The position numbers and the translations under genes are program-made. Shown in pieces: positions 1 to 6,982 of a stretch of 9,270 nucleotides of DNA (its first letter is position 1; every line of letters begins with the position of its first letter). Below the pieces are notes generated by a model. The model ran no database searches and was not told where the DNA came from. It saw only the letters and a list, made by a program, of their open reading frames with translations. Origin of the DNA: Chitinophagaceae bacterium (GTDB lineage Bacteria > Bacteroidota > Bacteroidia > Chitinophagales > Chitinophagaceae). The stretch covers positions 1 to 9,270 of the forward strand of contig JAGNOY010000057.1 in the NCBI GenBank assembly GCA_017989935.1. The letters are read 5' to 3'.

Positions 1-47
1 GAAGAAGGGGAGATTTTTGCACGCTGCGAAATTAATTAAAAATAGTT

Positions 48-803
48 CTATTTTTTTAGTTGGTTTTGGTCTATGGATGGTTCGATTCTTTCGTGGTAAG
101 GTTTTATAATTCTTGCCTGAATTCTCGATCCAAAGAAATCAGCCATTTCATCGACAGTGTAACTATCTTCGATGCGAAAATCCCCAATTTTAGTTCGTCT
201 AAGTGCTTTTAAATAAGCGCCACAACCAAGAGTCTGACCTAAATCATGGGCTAAGGAACGAATATAGGTGCCACTGCTGCAGGCAATACGAAAATGAAGT
301 TCATCATCTATTCGTTGCTCTATATCAAAATAAAAAACTGTCTTTGGTTTGGCAACTAATTCAACGGTTTCTCCTTTACGAGCTGCAAGGTAAATGGGTT
401 TGCCGTCTTGCTTAATAGCAGCATGAACAGGCGGTTTTTGCAAAATATCTCCTGTAAATTGACGAATTGTTTCTTCGATAAGCGTATTGTCTATGCCGGA
501 GGTCGGTTTAAAATCTTGGGGTTCACTTTCTAAATCATAGGTGGGGGTTGTAGCGCCTAGTTCAATAATGCCGGTATATTCTTTTTGAAGTCCAGTTAGG
601 CCTGTGAGTGATTTAGTTTGTTTGCCTGTGCATAAAATCATCAAGCCGCTAGCCAAAGGGTCTAGGGTACCTGCATGTCCGGTTTTGGCTTTAGTCCATT
701 TTTTAATTTGATGCACCAAGGCAAAGGAAGTCCACCCTAGAGGCTTATCTAGCAAAAGGGTGTCGCCATCAATCAGGTTGATTTGGTCTAAAGCTTTTTT
801 CAT
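48..803 (-). CDS. truB: tRNA pseudouridine(55) synthase TruB
   Basis: Isomerises U55 to pseudouridine in the T-psi-C loop of most tRNAs, in the cytoplasm. The 251-residue protein shows the family signatures in order: DKPLGWTS at 19-26, the catalytic motif HAGTLDPLASG at 43-53 with the nucleophile Asp48 (same number as in E. coli TruB), KPPVHAAIKQDGKPIY at 123-138, and SSGTYIRSLAHDLG at 176-189 with the conserved Tyr180 and Arg182. The length is close to that of short TruB proteins. The C-terminal part after about residue 215 is short and charged, so a complete PUA-like domain is doubtful. The start is ATG at 801-803, seven bases after a perfect -7 box, which fits a very short leader. It is transcribed away from the haem-uptake operon. 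The gene that follows it lies outside the window. Confidence 0.97.
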   Translation of the reverse strand: MKKALDQINLIDGDTLLLDKPLGWTSFALVHQIKKWTKAKTGHAGTLDPLASGLMILCTGKQTKSLTGLTGLQKEYTGIIELGATTPTYDLESEPQDFKPTSGIDNTLIEETIRQFTGDILQKPPVHAAIKQDGKPIYLAARKGETVELVAKPKTVFYFDIEQRIDDELHFRIACSSGTYIRSLAHDLGQTLGCGAYLKALRRTKIGDFRIEDSYTVDEMADFFGSRIQARIIKPYHERIEPSIDQNQLKK

Positions 804-810
804 GTGTGGG

Positions 811-847
811 CAAAAATAGGTTTTCGAACTAAAAAATGGTCAAAAAA
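811..847 (-). promoter_or_regulatory. Probable truB promoter (Bacteroidota type)
   Basis: Read on the minus strand, TATTTTTG (811-818) matches the Bacteroidota -7 consensus TAnnTTTG exactly. TTTTTTG (841-847) lies 22 bases upstream and could be the -33 element. The -7 box ends only seven bases before the truB ATG, so the transcript would have almost no 5' leader and no Shine-Dalgarno site. The box is seen directly; promoter activity is inferred. Confidence 0.55.
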
Positions 848-902
848 GAATTATCAAGGAAGGAATTGAAAGTTTGAGTAAGGGACTTTGTTTAAGTACA
901 AA

Positions 903-955
903 AAAGGCTTTGATTTTTTATAGTTATAGGTTATAAAATTTCTCTGAAAGGCTTT
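903..955. repeat. Pair of AAAGGCTTT direct repeats
   Basis: AAAGGCTTT occurs at 903-911 and again at 947-955, each followed by an A/T-rich tract of similar sequence. The copies are 44 bp apart, close to four helical turns. They sit mid-way in the truB/haem-operon divergent region and could be regulator sites or simply chance in AT-rich DNA. Confidence 0.3.
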
Positions 956-974
956 ATTTTATTGAATTTATTAA

Positions 975-1018
975 ATTGTCATGCAATTGTCATTTTTTGT
1001 TTTTGTTGCCCATTGTCA
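975..1018 (+). promoter_or_regulatory. Triple ATTGTCA repeat, candidate operator of the haem operon
   Basis: The heptamer ATTGTCA occurs three times in 44 bp: 975-981, 986-992 and 1012-1018. The first two lie exactly 11 bp apart, about one helical turn, in a tandem AATTGTCAT unit. The first unit also forms the inverted repeat AATTG-N5-CAATT (974-988). The third copy covers the expected -33 region of the promoter whose -7 box is at 1032-1039. This layout is what one expects of sites for a repressor or activator. The regulator is unknown, and the sequence does not look like a classical Fur box. Confidence 0.45.
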
Positions 1019-1031
1019 GGCTATACAAAAG

Positions 1032-1039
1032 TACTTTTG
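1032..1039 (+). promoter_or_regulatory. -7 box of the HmuY-like/TonB receptor operon
   Basis: TACTTTTG is a perfect match to the Bacteroidota -7 consensus TAnnTTTG and ends 22 bases before the ATG at 1062, a typical distance. Candidate -33 TTG triplets lie at 1006-1008 and 1013-1015, giving spacings of 23 and 16 bases; neither is ideal. The leader (about 1043-1061) is A/T-rich without a Shine-Dalgarno motif, as is common in this phylum. Confidence 0.6.
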
Positions 1040-1061
1040 CCTTTAAATAATTAACTAAAAA

Positions 1062-2369
1062 ATGAAGCGTAAAATTACTTTTATGATGGCCATGTTGATT
1101 GGCTTGGGGGTACAGGCACAAAATTGGGTGAATGATTCAATTTCTATGGGCGTGGGATCTGTGAATGATGTGTTTTATAACATGGAAAATGGCACTGTGA
1201 GGACTGAAAATAATAAGAATTGGCATTTGGCCTTTTCGTTAAGTATTGCTGATAGTGCAGCCATTTGGGCGAATCACAATGCAGGGACTTCTTTTGTAAA
1301 AGTGTATAATATCCATAAAGATTCTTCACAATGGGGTAGTGTGACATTGGCTGATACAGCAGCAGCTTCATTGTGTTTTAATAATGATCAAGGTTGGTAT
1401 CAAGGGGCGTTGAATGCGATTCCAAGTTCTGATATTTTTAATTATGGTTGGGGAACCTACGATCAAACAACACATAAAATAAAGGGAGATTCGATTTTTA
1501 TTGTAAAGGCTAATAATGTGTTTTACAAAGTTTTTATCAATGAGTTGGATGCAGCCCCTATGAATTGGAGAATTTCTGTAGGAGATATTGTGAATAATAC
1601 CTCAGTAACGGATACGATTAGTAAGCAACCTGGTTTTGCAAGTAGATTATTTGCTTATTATGATTTAGCCACCTTGTCTGATACTAATCGTGAGCCAGAT
1701 ATTGCAAGTTGGGATCTTTTATTTACGAGATATACAACCAATAACCCGACTAGTGGACAAAATCCATTTAATAATGTGTTAGGAGTCTTGGCAAATACAA
1801 ATGGAAGTGCAGGTGTAAGAATTGCACAAGCTAGTGTAGTGGATGTAGATACAGCCTTTGCGAATCAGTCGACTTATTTACCAATGATGAATTCTAACAT
1901 TTCTACCATCGGGTTTAATTGGAAAACATTTGATTTAGCCACATTTACTTATTTTGTTGAAGATTCGAATTCGTATTTTATCAAAGGGAAGTCGGGCACG
2001 ATTTATCAGTTGATGTTTACAGGATTTAGTGGCATAAACGGCCCTGGTTCTGGAATGACCTATTTTAGTAAAAGAACCTTAGCGCCTACTATTGTGTCAG
2101 ATCCAAATGCACTTGTTAATCAGTATAGTATTTTCCCTGTACCTGCATCTGATAAAATTAATATGGTACTTGATGCCAAGCAAGAAGCAGATGCGATGAT
2201 GACAGTTACTGATATTCAAGGTAAAGTTTTATTACGTGCTAAATTAGCTGTGCATCAAGGGCTCAATGCTTTTGTAGTTCCTTCAGCTTCGTTCCCTTCA
2301 GGAAATTATTTACTTTCAGTAACAGGAAAAAATATTCAAATTAAATCTAAAATTTCTATCAACAAATAG
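1062..2369 (+). CDS. HmuY-like haem-binding protein with T9SS sorting domain
   Basis: Probable surface-exposed or secreted haem-binding protein. The 435-residue product begins with a signal peptide (MKRK, a hydrophobic core, cleavage near VQA-Q at 19-20). The body resembles the HmuY family: NWHLAF at 53-58, SWDLLFTRY at 216-224, GFNWKTFD at 284-291, and a late YFIKGKSGTIYQLMFTGF strand pair at 305-322. The two halves look internally duplicated, since residues 144-158 echo 304-318. Residues from about 353 form a T9SS type A sorting domain: YSIFPVPASDKI, then a GNYLLSV strand near 414-420, and a Lys/Ile-rich end. Known HmuY proteins are usually lipoproteins about half this size, so the T9SS tail and absence of a lipobox Cys are unusual. 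It is followed after 16 nt by a TonB-dependent receptor, as hmuY is by hmuR in Porphyromonas. The family call rests on motif resemblance; haem binding is inferred. Confidence 0.75.
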   Translation: MKRKITFMMAMLIGLGVQAQNWVNDSISMGVGSVNDVFYNMENGTVRTENNKNWHLAFSLSIADSAAIWANHNAGTSFVKVYNIHKDSSQWGSVTLADTAAASLCFNNDQGWYQGALNAIPSSDIFNYGWGTYDQTTHKIKGDSIFIVKANNVFYKVFINELDAAPMNWRISVGDIVNNTSVTDTISKQPGFASRLFAYYDLATLSDTNREPDIASWDLLFTRYTTNNPTSGQNPFNNVLGVLANTNGSAGVRIAQASVVDVDTAFANQSTYLPMMNSNISTIGFNWKTFDLATFTYFVEDSNSYFIKGKSGTIYQLMFTGFSGINGPGSGMTYFSKRTLAPTIVSDPNALVNQYSIFPVPASDKINMVLDAKQEADAMMTVTDIQGKVLLRAKLAVHQGLNAFVVPSASFPSGNYLLSVTGKNIQIKSKISINK

Positions 2370-2385
2370 TTGAAGAAAAATCTGA

Positions 2386-4599
2386 ATGATAAGATACGCC
2401 ATCTATATATTGTTGTTGTTCGCTTCGTTGCAAGTTCAAGCAACGTCGCTTTATGTGCATGTAATTGACGAGCAAAATAAGCAAGGTTTAGATGGCGTAT
2501 TGATTTCATATATAGCCAAGGATGCGCCTTCAGTGCCATATGTAACAAATATTAAAGGGAAAGCAATAATCCAAGATGTTCATTTTCCCTGTGAATTGAT
2601 TTTTAAACTTGTTGGCTTTGAAGCTAAGAAAATTAGCTTAAATGAGCAAGATGTGAAACAGAGAAGTGGAGATGTTGAATATCAAGTTGCCTTAGAAAGC
2701 AGTCAAACGAAAATTTCTGAAGTGGTAGTTACTGGTCAAGCGATACCTGTGCTTGCCAAAAATTCGATTTACAAAGTCAATTCGATTTCCGCTTCCCAAA
2801 TTCAGCAAAGAGGAGGAGTGTCCTTGTCTGATATTTTAAATTATGAAATCGGTCAATTTATTGCAAATGATAATATATTAGGTTCTTCTGTGAGTATGGG
2901 TGGAATAGGCGGGCAGAATGTAAAAATTCTTGTGAATGGTATTCCTGTAAACGGCAGAGAAAATGGGAATGTAGATGTGAGTCAAATCAATTTGGCAAAT
3001 ATTAAAAAGGTGGAGATGATACAAGGCCCTATGAGTGTCATGTATGGATCTAATGCTTTAGGTGGTGTGATCAATTTAATTTCTCAACAACCCAAAAAAG
3101 GATTTACTGTGGGGGCAAGAACCTACTTAGAAAGTATTGGCAAATATAACTTTTCGGGTAATTTGAATTATAGCCAAAAGCAGCATGGCATACAGCTTTC
3201 TGTAGCTAGAAATTTTTTTCAAGGCTGGACTCCGAAGGATTCTTTAGATCGTTATCAAATTTGGAAACCAAAGACACAGTATACTGCTGATTTGCAATAT
3301 ACTTTTCAAGCAAAAAAATGGAATTTGAACTATTATACTTCGTATGTGCATGAAAAAATTACCAATAAAGGTATTCCTATAGTCAATTCATTTGAAGGTT
3401 ATGCCTTTGATGAATATTATACAACCCAAAGATTAATGAATGCATTGAGTACGAATATTCGAATAAACACTACAGATCAATTTTCTTTGGTTAATAGCTA
3501 TAGCGTGTATTATCGTATTAAAAATAGGTTTAGAAAAGATTTGGTTTCCTTAGAGCAATATCCAACATTAAGTGTTGGGGATCAAGATACATCACGTTTT
3601 AATAATATAAACTTAAGAGGAACTTATTCAACAACTAGGTTTAGGCATTTTCAGCTATTGGGCGGATATGAATTTACACAAGAGGTAGGAAAAAGCTTTA
3701 AATTAGCAGAAACTGTAAAGGAGTATAAAGATTTAGGCTTATTTGTATCTAGTTTGTATGATTGTAAGAAACTAAGTATCCAGCCTTCAGTGCGTGTAAC
3801 CTATGCAAATCAATATAATCCGGCATGGACTCCAGCTATTCATGGGAAGTATGCAATTGATTCAAGTACTCAATTGAGAGCTTCCTATGCCAGAGGATTT
3901 AGAGCGCCCACGCTTAAAGAAAAGTATTTGCAGTTTATAGATCAAAATCATACCATTATTGGAAATCCTGATTTGAAGCCAGAAACTGGTGATCATTATG
4001 AAACAAGCCTTGAAAGAAGATATAACACTAAATTATTCTCTGGATTGTTAAGCGCGAATGCTTACCATAATCGAATCGATAACTTGATTACTTTAGCGGT
4101 TTATAATGGACATGGGGTTTTAAGAAGGTATGAAAATATTGAACATTATCAGAATTGGATACTAAATCTAAAGGGGAGTATGGTTTTTAAAAATTTGAAT
4201 ATTCAGCAAGGGATAGGATTTACTTATGTAGAAAAATCAAGTACCTTACCTCAACACAATGTTTTTGAATACGCATTGGGTGTTGTGTACAATATAAATT
4301 ATATACGTAGTACATTGAATTTTAATTACAAATTCAATAGTAAACAAGTTGTAAGAATGATTGATGATCAGTATTTATTTACTAATCCAATTCATATCGC
4401 AAATGTCTCAATACAAAGAAGCTTTTTTAAAAATGCGCTACAGGTTCAAGCTGGTGTAAAAAATTTGTTGAATTTGCAAAATACCTCCTTAAATGGAGTG
4501 GTTGATAACCAGGGGAATGCTCATACAAGTGCCTCTGGAATGCAATTGTTTCCTGCGCGAAGTTTGTTTTTTGACTTGCAATATCGTCTGGTGCGATAA
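2386..4599 (+). CDS. TonB-dependent outer-membrane receptor, probable haem receptor
   Basis: Outer-membrane active transporter, 737 residues. In order: a signal peptide (about 1-19, ending VQA), a carboxypeptidase-regulatory-like beta domain (about 20-100, with the typical KGKAIIQDV and VGFEAKKISL strands), a TonB-box-like EVVVTG (112-117), the plug domain (about 118-235, with VKILVNGIPV and the motif GPMSVMYGSNALGGVINLIS) and a 22-strand-type barrel to the C terminus. FRAP at 505-508 and NPDL at 527-530 flank His522. FRAP and NPNL boxes with an intervening His are known features of haem receptors such as Yersinia HemR, which supports haem as substrate, although NPDL also occurs in other TonB receptors. 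The final residues YRLVR lack the usual terminal Phe. It starts 16 nt after the HmuY-like gene, so co-transcription is likely. The assignment as a TonB-dependent receptor is sure; substrate specificity is inferred. Confidence 0.93.
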   Translation: MIRYAIYILLLFASLQVQATSLYVHVIDEQNKQGLDGVLISYIAKDAPSVPYVTNIKGKAIIQDVHFPCELIFKLVGFEAKKISLNEQDVKQRSGDVEYQVALESSQTKISEVVVTGQAIPVLAKNSIYKVNSISASQIQQRGGVSLSDILNYEIGQFIANDNILGSSVSMGGIGGQNVKILVNGIPVNGRENGNVDVSQINLANIKKVEMIQGPMSVMYGSNALGGVINLISQQPKKGFTVGARTYLESIGKYNFSGNLNYSQKQHGIQLSVARNFFQGWTPKDSLDRYQIWKPKTQYTADLQYTFQAKKWNLNYYTSYVHEKITNKGIPIVNSFEGYAFDEYYTTQRLMNALSTNIRINTTDQFSLVNSYSVYYRIKNRFRKDLVSLEQYPTLSVGDQDTSRFNNINLRGTYSTTRFRHFQLLGGYEFTQEVGKSFKLAETVKEYKDLGLFVSSLYDCKKLSIQPSVRVTYANQYNPAWTPAIHGKYAIDSSTQLRASYARGFRAPTLKEKYLQFIDQNHTIIGNPDLKPETGDHYETSLERRYNTKLFSGLLSANAYHNRIDNLITLAVYNGHGVLRRYENIEHYQNWILNLKGSMVFKNLNIQQGIGFTYVEKSSTLPQHNVFEYALGVVYNINYIRSTLNFNYKFNSKQVVRMIDDQYLFTNPIHIANVSIQRSFFKNALQVQAGVKNLLNLQNTSLNGVVDNQGNAHTSASGMQLFPARSLFFDLQYRLVR

Positions 4600-4676
4600 A
4601 TTATTTTACCTATTTTTTATCAAATTTATCTTTTGGCACAATGTTTGTCTTTCTATTAGTCTAAAACACTACGAAA

Positions 4677-4925
4677 ATGGGACATAGCAACAGTGAGATA
4701 CTATTTAACAAGAAAAATTTAAAAACACCAGTTGAACAATCACCTACTACTGCCAAGAAAATTCTTTATATTCTTGATGAAGTAAGAATTGTACAAAAGG
4801 CAGAAGATTCAACAGAATTGGTGAATTTGTATACAAAAAGAATTAATAAGCCTTCGAATAGCTTAACCAAAAAAATGCTAGCATCTGATTTTAGACCATT
4901 CGAATTTTTGGTAAATCGAAATTAA
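4677..4925 (+). CDS. Small hypothetical protein (82 aa)
   Basis: I do not recognise this protein. It is a basic, hydrophilic 82-residue chain with no signal peptide, no membrane segment and no cysteine. A central stretch (about 26-55) could form one amphipathic helix with the KKILYILDEVRIVQKAEDS pattern. Codon choice (AGA for Arg, A/T third positions) agrees with the neighbours, which favours a real gene. A degenerate -7 box, AATGTTTG (4640-4647, one mismatch to TAnnTTTG), lies 29 bases upstream of the ATG. It sits 77 bp after the receptor and 230 bp before the ECF sigma factor on the same strand, but nothing in it resembles an anti-sigma factor. Confidence 0.45.
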   Translation: MGHSNSEILFNKKNLKTPVEQSPTTAKKILYILDEVRIVQKAEDSTELVNLYTKRINKPSNSLTKKMLASDFRPFEFLVNRN

Positions 4926-5041
4926 TTCATATCTTCACTTTCAAATCAAGATTTTTCTATAGACGCAACTCTACTTTTAGACTTCTAATAAAAAATGTTA
5001 AGGATTGTACAATAATTGGCAATTCCTTTCGTTAAAACTCA

Positions 5042-5056
5042 AATACTGCAAGTATT
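5042..5056. other. Short perfect hairpin in the sigma factor upstream region
   Basis: AATACT-GCA-AGTATT forms a 6-bp stem with a 3-base loop. It is the only clear structure I see in the gene-free 4926-5155 stretch. It lacks a GC-rich stem and a following T-run, so it is a poor terminator. It could be a dyad operator or chance. Confidence 0.2.
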
Positions 5057-5122
5057 AATATTAGACAGGAACTAAAATTCATCACAAAACGCGTTAAAGC
5101 CTATACTGCATACTTCTACTTT

Positions 5123-5131
5123 TAATTTTTG
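5123..5131 (+). promoter_or_regulatory. Possible -7 box of the ECF sigma factor gene
   Basis: TAATTTTTG resembles TAnnTTTG but carries one extra T. It ends 24 bases before the ATG at 5156, the usual distance for this phylum. If this is the promoter, the TTG at 5129 lies inside it and cannot be the start codon, which supports the ATG at 5156. No clear -33 TTG is visible at the right spacing. Confidence 0.3.
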
Positions 5132-5155
5132 TTCATCAAAATCAAGCAGAATCGT

Positions 5156-5737
5156 ATGTGTACTTACAAAAACCTTTCAGAAGAGAATTTATTAGAATTC
5201 GTTAAAAAGAGCAATGAATCAGCTATTGCTGAATTTCTTCAACGCTATAAATCAAAATTTTTTACTTCAGCCTATTTATTAGTGAAAGACAGGTATATTG
5301 CTGAAGATATTTTTCAAGAAGCAAGTATTAAAATTATACAATCTATTCGTAGTGGTAAGTATAATGATGCTGGTAAGTTTTTGCCTTGGGCTTTAAGAAT
5401 TACAAGAAACTTGGCTATTGATTATTTGCGCACTTGTAAAAAAATGCCAAAAATAAGCTTACCTGACGGACAAGATGTTTTTTCAATTTTAAATTTTGGT
5501 CATCAAAATGCAGAAGAAGGCATTATTGAAATGCAGTCACATAGTAGGGTTAGAAAAATGTTGGATTTGATTCCTTACGAGCAAAGAGAAGTTATAGTAC
5601 TAAGACTTTTTGGAGACTTGAGTTTCAAGGAAATTGCAGACATGACAGAGGTGAGCATCAATACCGCTTTAGGAAGAATGCGCTATGGTTTACTTAACCT
5701 CAGAAAAATCATGGAAGAGAAACAGATTTTATTATAA
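5156..5737 (+). CDS. ECF-type RNA polymerase sigma-70 factor
   Basis: Directs RNA polymerase to a specific promoter set. The 193-residue protein has the two ECF domains. Sigma region 2 is at about 24-93, with AYLLVKDRYIAEDIFQEASIKI and FLPWALRITRNLAIDYLR; region 4 is at about 131-185, with LIPYEQREVIVLRLFGDLSFKEIA and the helix-turn-helix end INTALGRMRYGLLNLRK. A longer frame opens at a TTG (5129). I choose the ATG because the family begins near this point, the extra nine residues look unrelated, and a -7-like box overlaps the TTG. No anti-sigma factor follows: the next gene is convergent and begins its stop codon two bases later. Targets are unknown. Confidence 0.9.
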   Translation: MCTYKNLSEENLLEFVKKSNESAIAEFLQRYKSKFFTSAYLLVKDRYIAEDIFQEASIKIIQSIRSGKYNDAGKFLPWALRITRNLAIDYLRTCKKMPKISLPDGQDVFSILNFGHQNAEEGIIEMQSHSRVRKMLDLIPYEQREVIVLRLFGDLSFKEIADMTEVSINTALGRMRYGLLNLRKIMEEKQILL

Positions 5738-5739
5738 CC

Positions 5740-6663
5740 TTACCATTTTTTAACGCCTTTATAATCGCCAGGTCTTCCAAAAGTGGCTTTCCACCTATCC
5801 TTGAAAGATTTGGCATGAAATAAGTCTCTTATCCAATCTACATATTCATGAAATACCAAATAAAATGGATTGGTTGTAGAGCTTAAAGGTTGTGTGATTC
5901 CCCAATCTGGTTTTTCTCCAGGTGCTTTATAGGTACCAAAAAGCTTGTCCCAGAAGATAAACATAGATCCATAATTGACATCAATATAACTAGGATTTTT
6001 ACCGTGATGAACCTTGTGGTTTGTTGGGGTAACGAAAATTGATTCTATGAATTTAGGAAGAGGCGGAATTAAATCTGTATGTTGCCAAAACTGGTATAAG
6101 ATACCAATTTGATGTACAATAAAAAACATCATAGGGTCAAATCCAAGGGCAATTACTGGTATAAAGAATATTAACTTTATTTGATCAACCCAACAAAGCC
6201 TAAAAGAAACTGTGAGATTATAATGATCTGAAGAGTGGTGAGTGACATGGGATGCCCACCAAAATCGTTGTTCATGTGCAATTCGATGCGCCCAGTATCT
6301 AGCAAAATCGTACACAAAAAAACAAAGAATAAATGACCACCAAGTGTAAGGTAAAACGATCGGGGCTAAATAGAAATAACAGGCCCAAACAATTTTGAAA
6401 GTAATCATGTTTACGATGGCTGTGGCAACTAAATAACCTAGTCCTACTCCCACAGATCCAATGAGCCCTTTTGTAGAATAGAGTCCAAGGTTTTTTTTGT
6501 GGCTTATGATGTATTCTAAAAGTACACACAAAAGCATCACAGGTGCAGCTAAGGTAATAATATTCACAGGAATTTGGTGCCCAAAAATATGAATATCAGA
6601 TTGATGTAGGATAGCTAAGATTTCTTCCCAGTTGTTTTTACTCTCCGATTGGAATAATTGCAT
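5740..6663 (-). CDS. Sterol desaturase / fatty acid hydroxylase family membrane protein
   Basis: Integral membrane di-iron oxygenase of 307 residues. The eight-histidine pattern is complete: HRIAH at 126-130, HVTHH at 139-143 and HKVHH at 216-220. The stretch after the second box (SSDHYNLT) resembles alkylglycerol monooxygenase (TMEM195-type) and its bacterial relatives, so the substrate is probably a lipid chain or ether lipid, but it cannot be named from sequence. Membrane segments lie near 34-54, 68-118 and 162-190. The soluble C-terminal part (about 240-307) contains the family-typical FWDKLFGTY and ends GDYKGVKKW. The gene is convergent with the sigma factor, stop codons two bases apart, so there is no room for a terminator between them. 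The start ATG lies only four bases after a perfect -7 box, implying a leaderless mRNA. Confidence 0.92.
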   Translation of the reverse strand: MQLFQSESKNNWEEILAILHQSDIHIFGHQIPVNIITLAAPVMLLCVLLEYIISHKKNLGLYSTKGLIGSVGVGLGYLVATAIVNMITFKIVWACYFYLAPIVLPYTWWSFILCFFVYDFARYWAHRIAHEQRFWWASHVTHHSSDHYNLTVSFRLCWVDQIKLIFFIPVIALGFDPMMFFIVHQIGILYQFWQHTDLIPPLPKFIESIFVTPTNHKVHHGKNPSYIDVNYGSMFIFWDKLFGTYKAPGEKPDWGITQPLSSTTNPFYLVFHEYVDWIRDLFHAKSFKDRWKATFGRPGDYKGVKKW

Positions 6664-6667
6664 CGTG

Positions 6668-6675
6668 CAAAGGTA
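6668..6675 (-). promoter_or_regulatory. -7 box of the sterol desaturase family gene
   Basis: On the minus strand TACCTTTG matches TAnnTTTG perfectly. It ends four bases before the ATG, so transcription would begin at or within a base or two of the start codon. No TTTG or TTG is present at -33 spacing, so the promoter is supported by the -7 element alone. Confidence 0.5.
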
Positions 6676-6790
6676 GTTTGAAGCATGGAAAAATTAAAAA
6701 AATACGAGTTAAAATAATAGTAGCTGATAGTCAAAAAGTATAAGTTTTATAAGTGTTTTGTCGCATTGAAATACAAATGTTGGTGTATTG

Positions 6791-6907
6791 CGGCAACGAT
6801 TGCAACGGAAACCCCGCATTCCGAGAGGCTTTACAAAGAATGATCCTGCTAGAATGATGGTAGCCGATTCGGATGCGGCGTTGGAGTGAAAAGCGTGTGT
6901 GCCGCCC
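6791..6907 (+). repeat. GC-rich intergenic repeat element, copy 1
   Basis: This 117-base block is about 55% G+C (64 of 117 by hand count) inside much more AT-rich flanks. Its last 47 bases (6861-6907, from TAGCCGATTCGGA to GTGTGTGCCGCCC) recur in reverse orientation at 9205-9251 with 43 of 47 identical. Internal structure is visible. CCGCATTCCGA (6814-6824) can pair with TCGGATGCGG (6869-6878) with one bulged base, and GCGGC (6875-6879) can alternatively pair with GCCGC (6901-6905). ATTGCAACGGAAACCCCG and GTTGGAGTGAAAAGCGTG look like two diverged copies of one motif. From memory, similar GTTGCAGTGAAAAGC-type blocks occur between genes in many Bacteroidota; I cannot verify this here. No protein-like gene is convincing within it. 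It occupies most of the 426-bp gap between divergent genes. Confidence 0.7.
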
Positions 6908-6982
6908 AAAAGATTTCTTTATTGGAAATGTTGAATCTGAATTAAAAACTGTACTAAAAATGGGAAATGAAACGATTTCTAT

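Noticed and set aside
1..39. Possible 3' end of a plus-strand gene, reading EEGEIFARCEIN then TAA at 37-39
   Set aside because: Twelve codons at the window edge give no usable evidence, and another plus frame is also open here, so no gene is called.
4600..4676. Terminator after the TonB receptor gene
   Set aside because: The stretch is T-rich but has no stem of useful length, so no intrinsic terminator can be supported.
4493..4687. 64-codon plus-strand frame overlapping the receptor's 3' end
   Set aside because: It is a shadow frame of the receptor barrel, Cys/Phe-rich and without a start signal.
5129..5155. TTG start giving a nine-residue longer sigma factor
   Set aside because: The extension is not family-like and the TTG falls within a -7-like box; ATG at 5156 is the better start.
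6788..6889. Plus-strand frame through the repeat element ending MMVADSDAALE then TGA
   Set aside because: It has no ATG start with an upstream signal, is short, and copy 2 differs by changes that do not show a codon-position pattern. I treat it as part of a non-coding repeat.
6785..6910. tRNA or known small RNA in the GC-rich block
   Set aside because: No cloverleaf arms or TTCNANNC-type T-loop can be traced, and the sequence does not match a known RNA family that I recognise.
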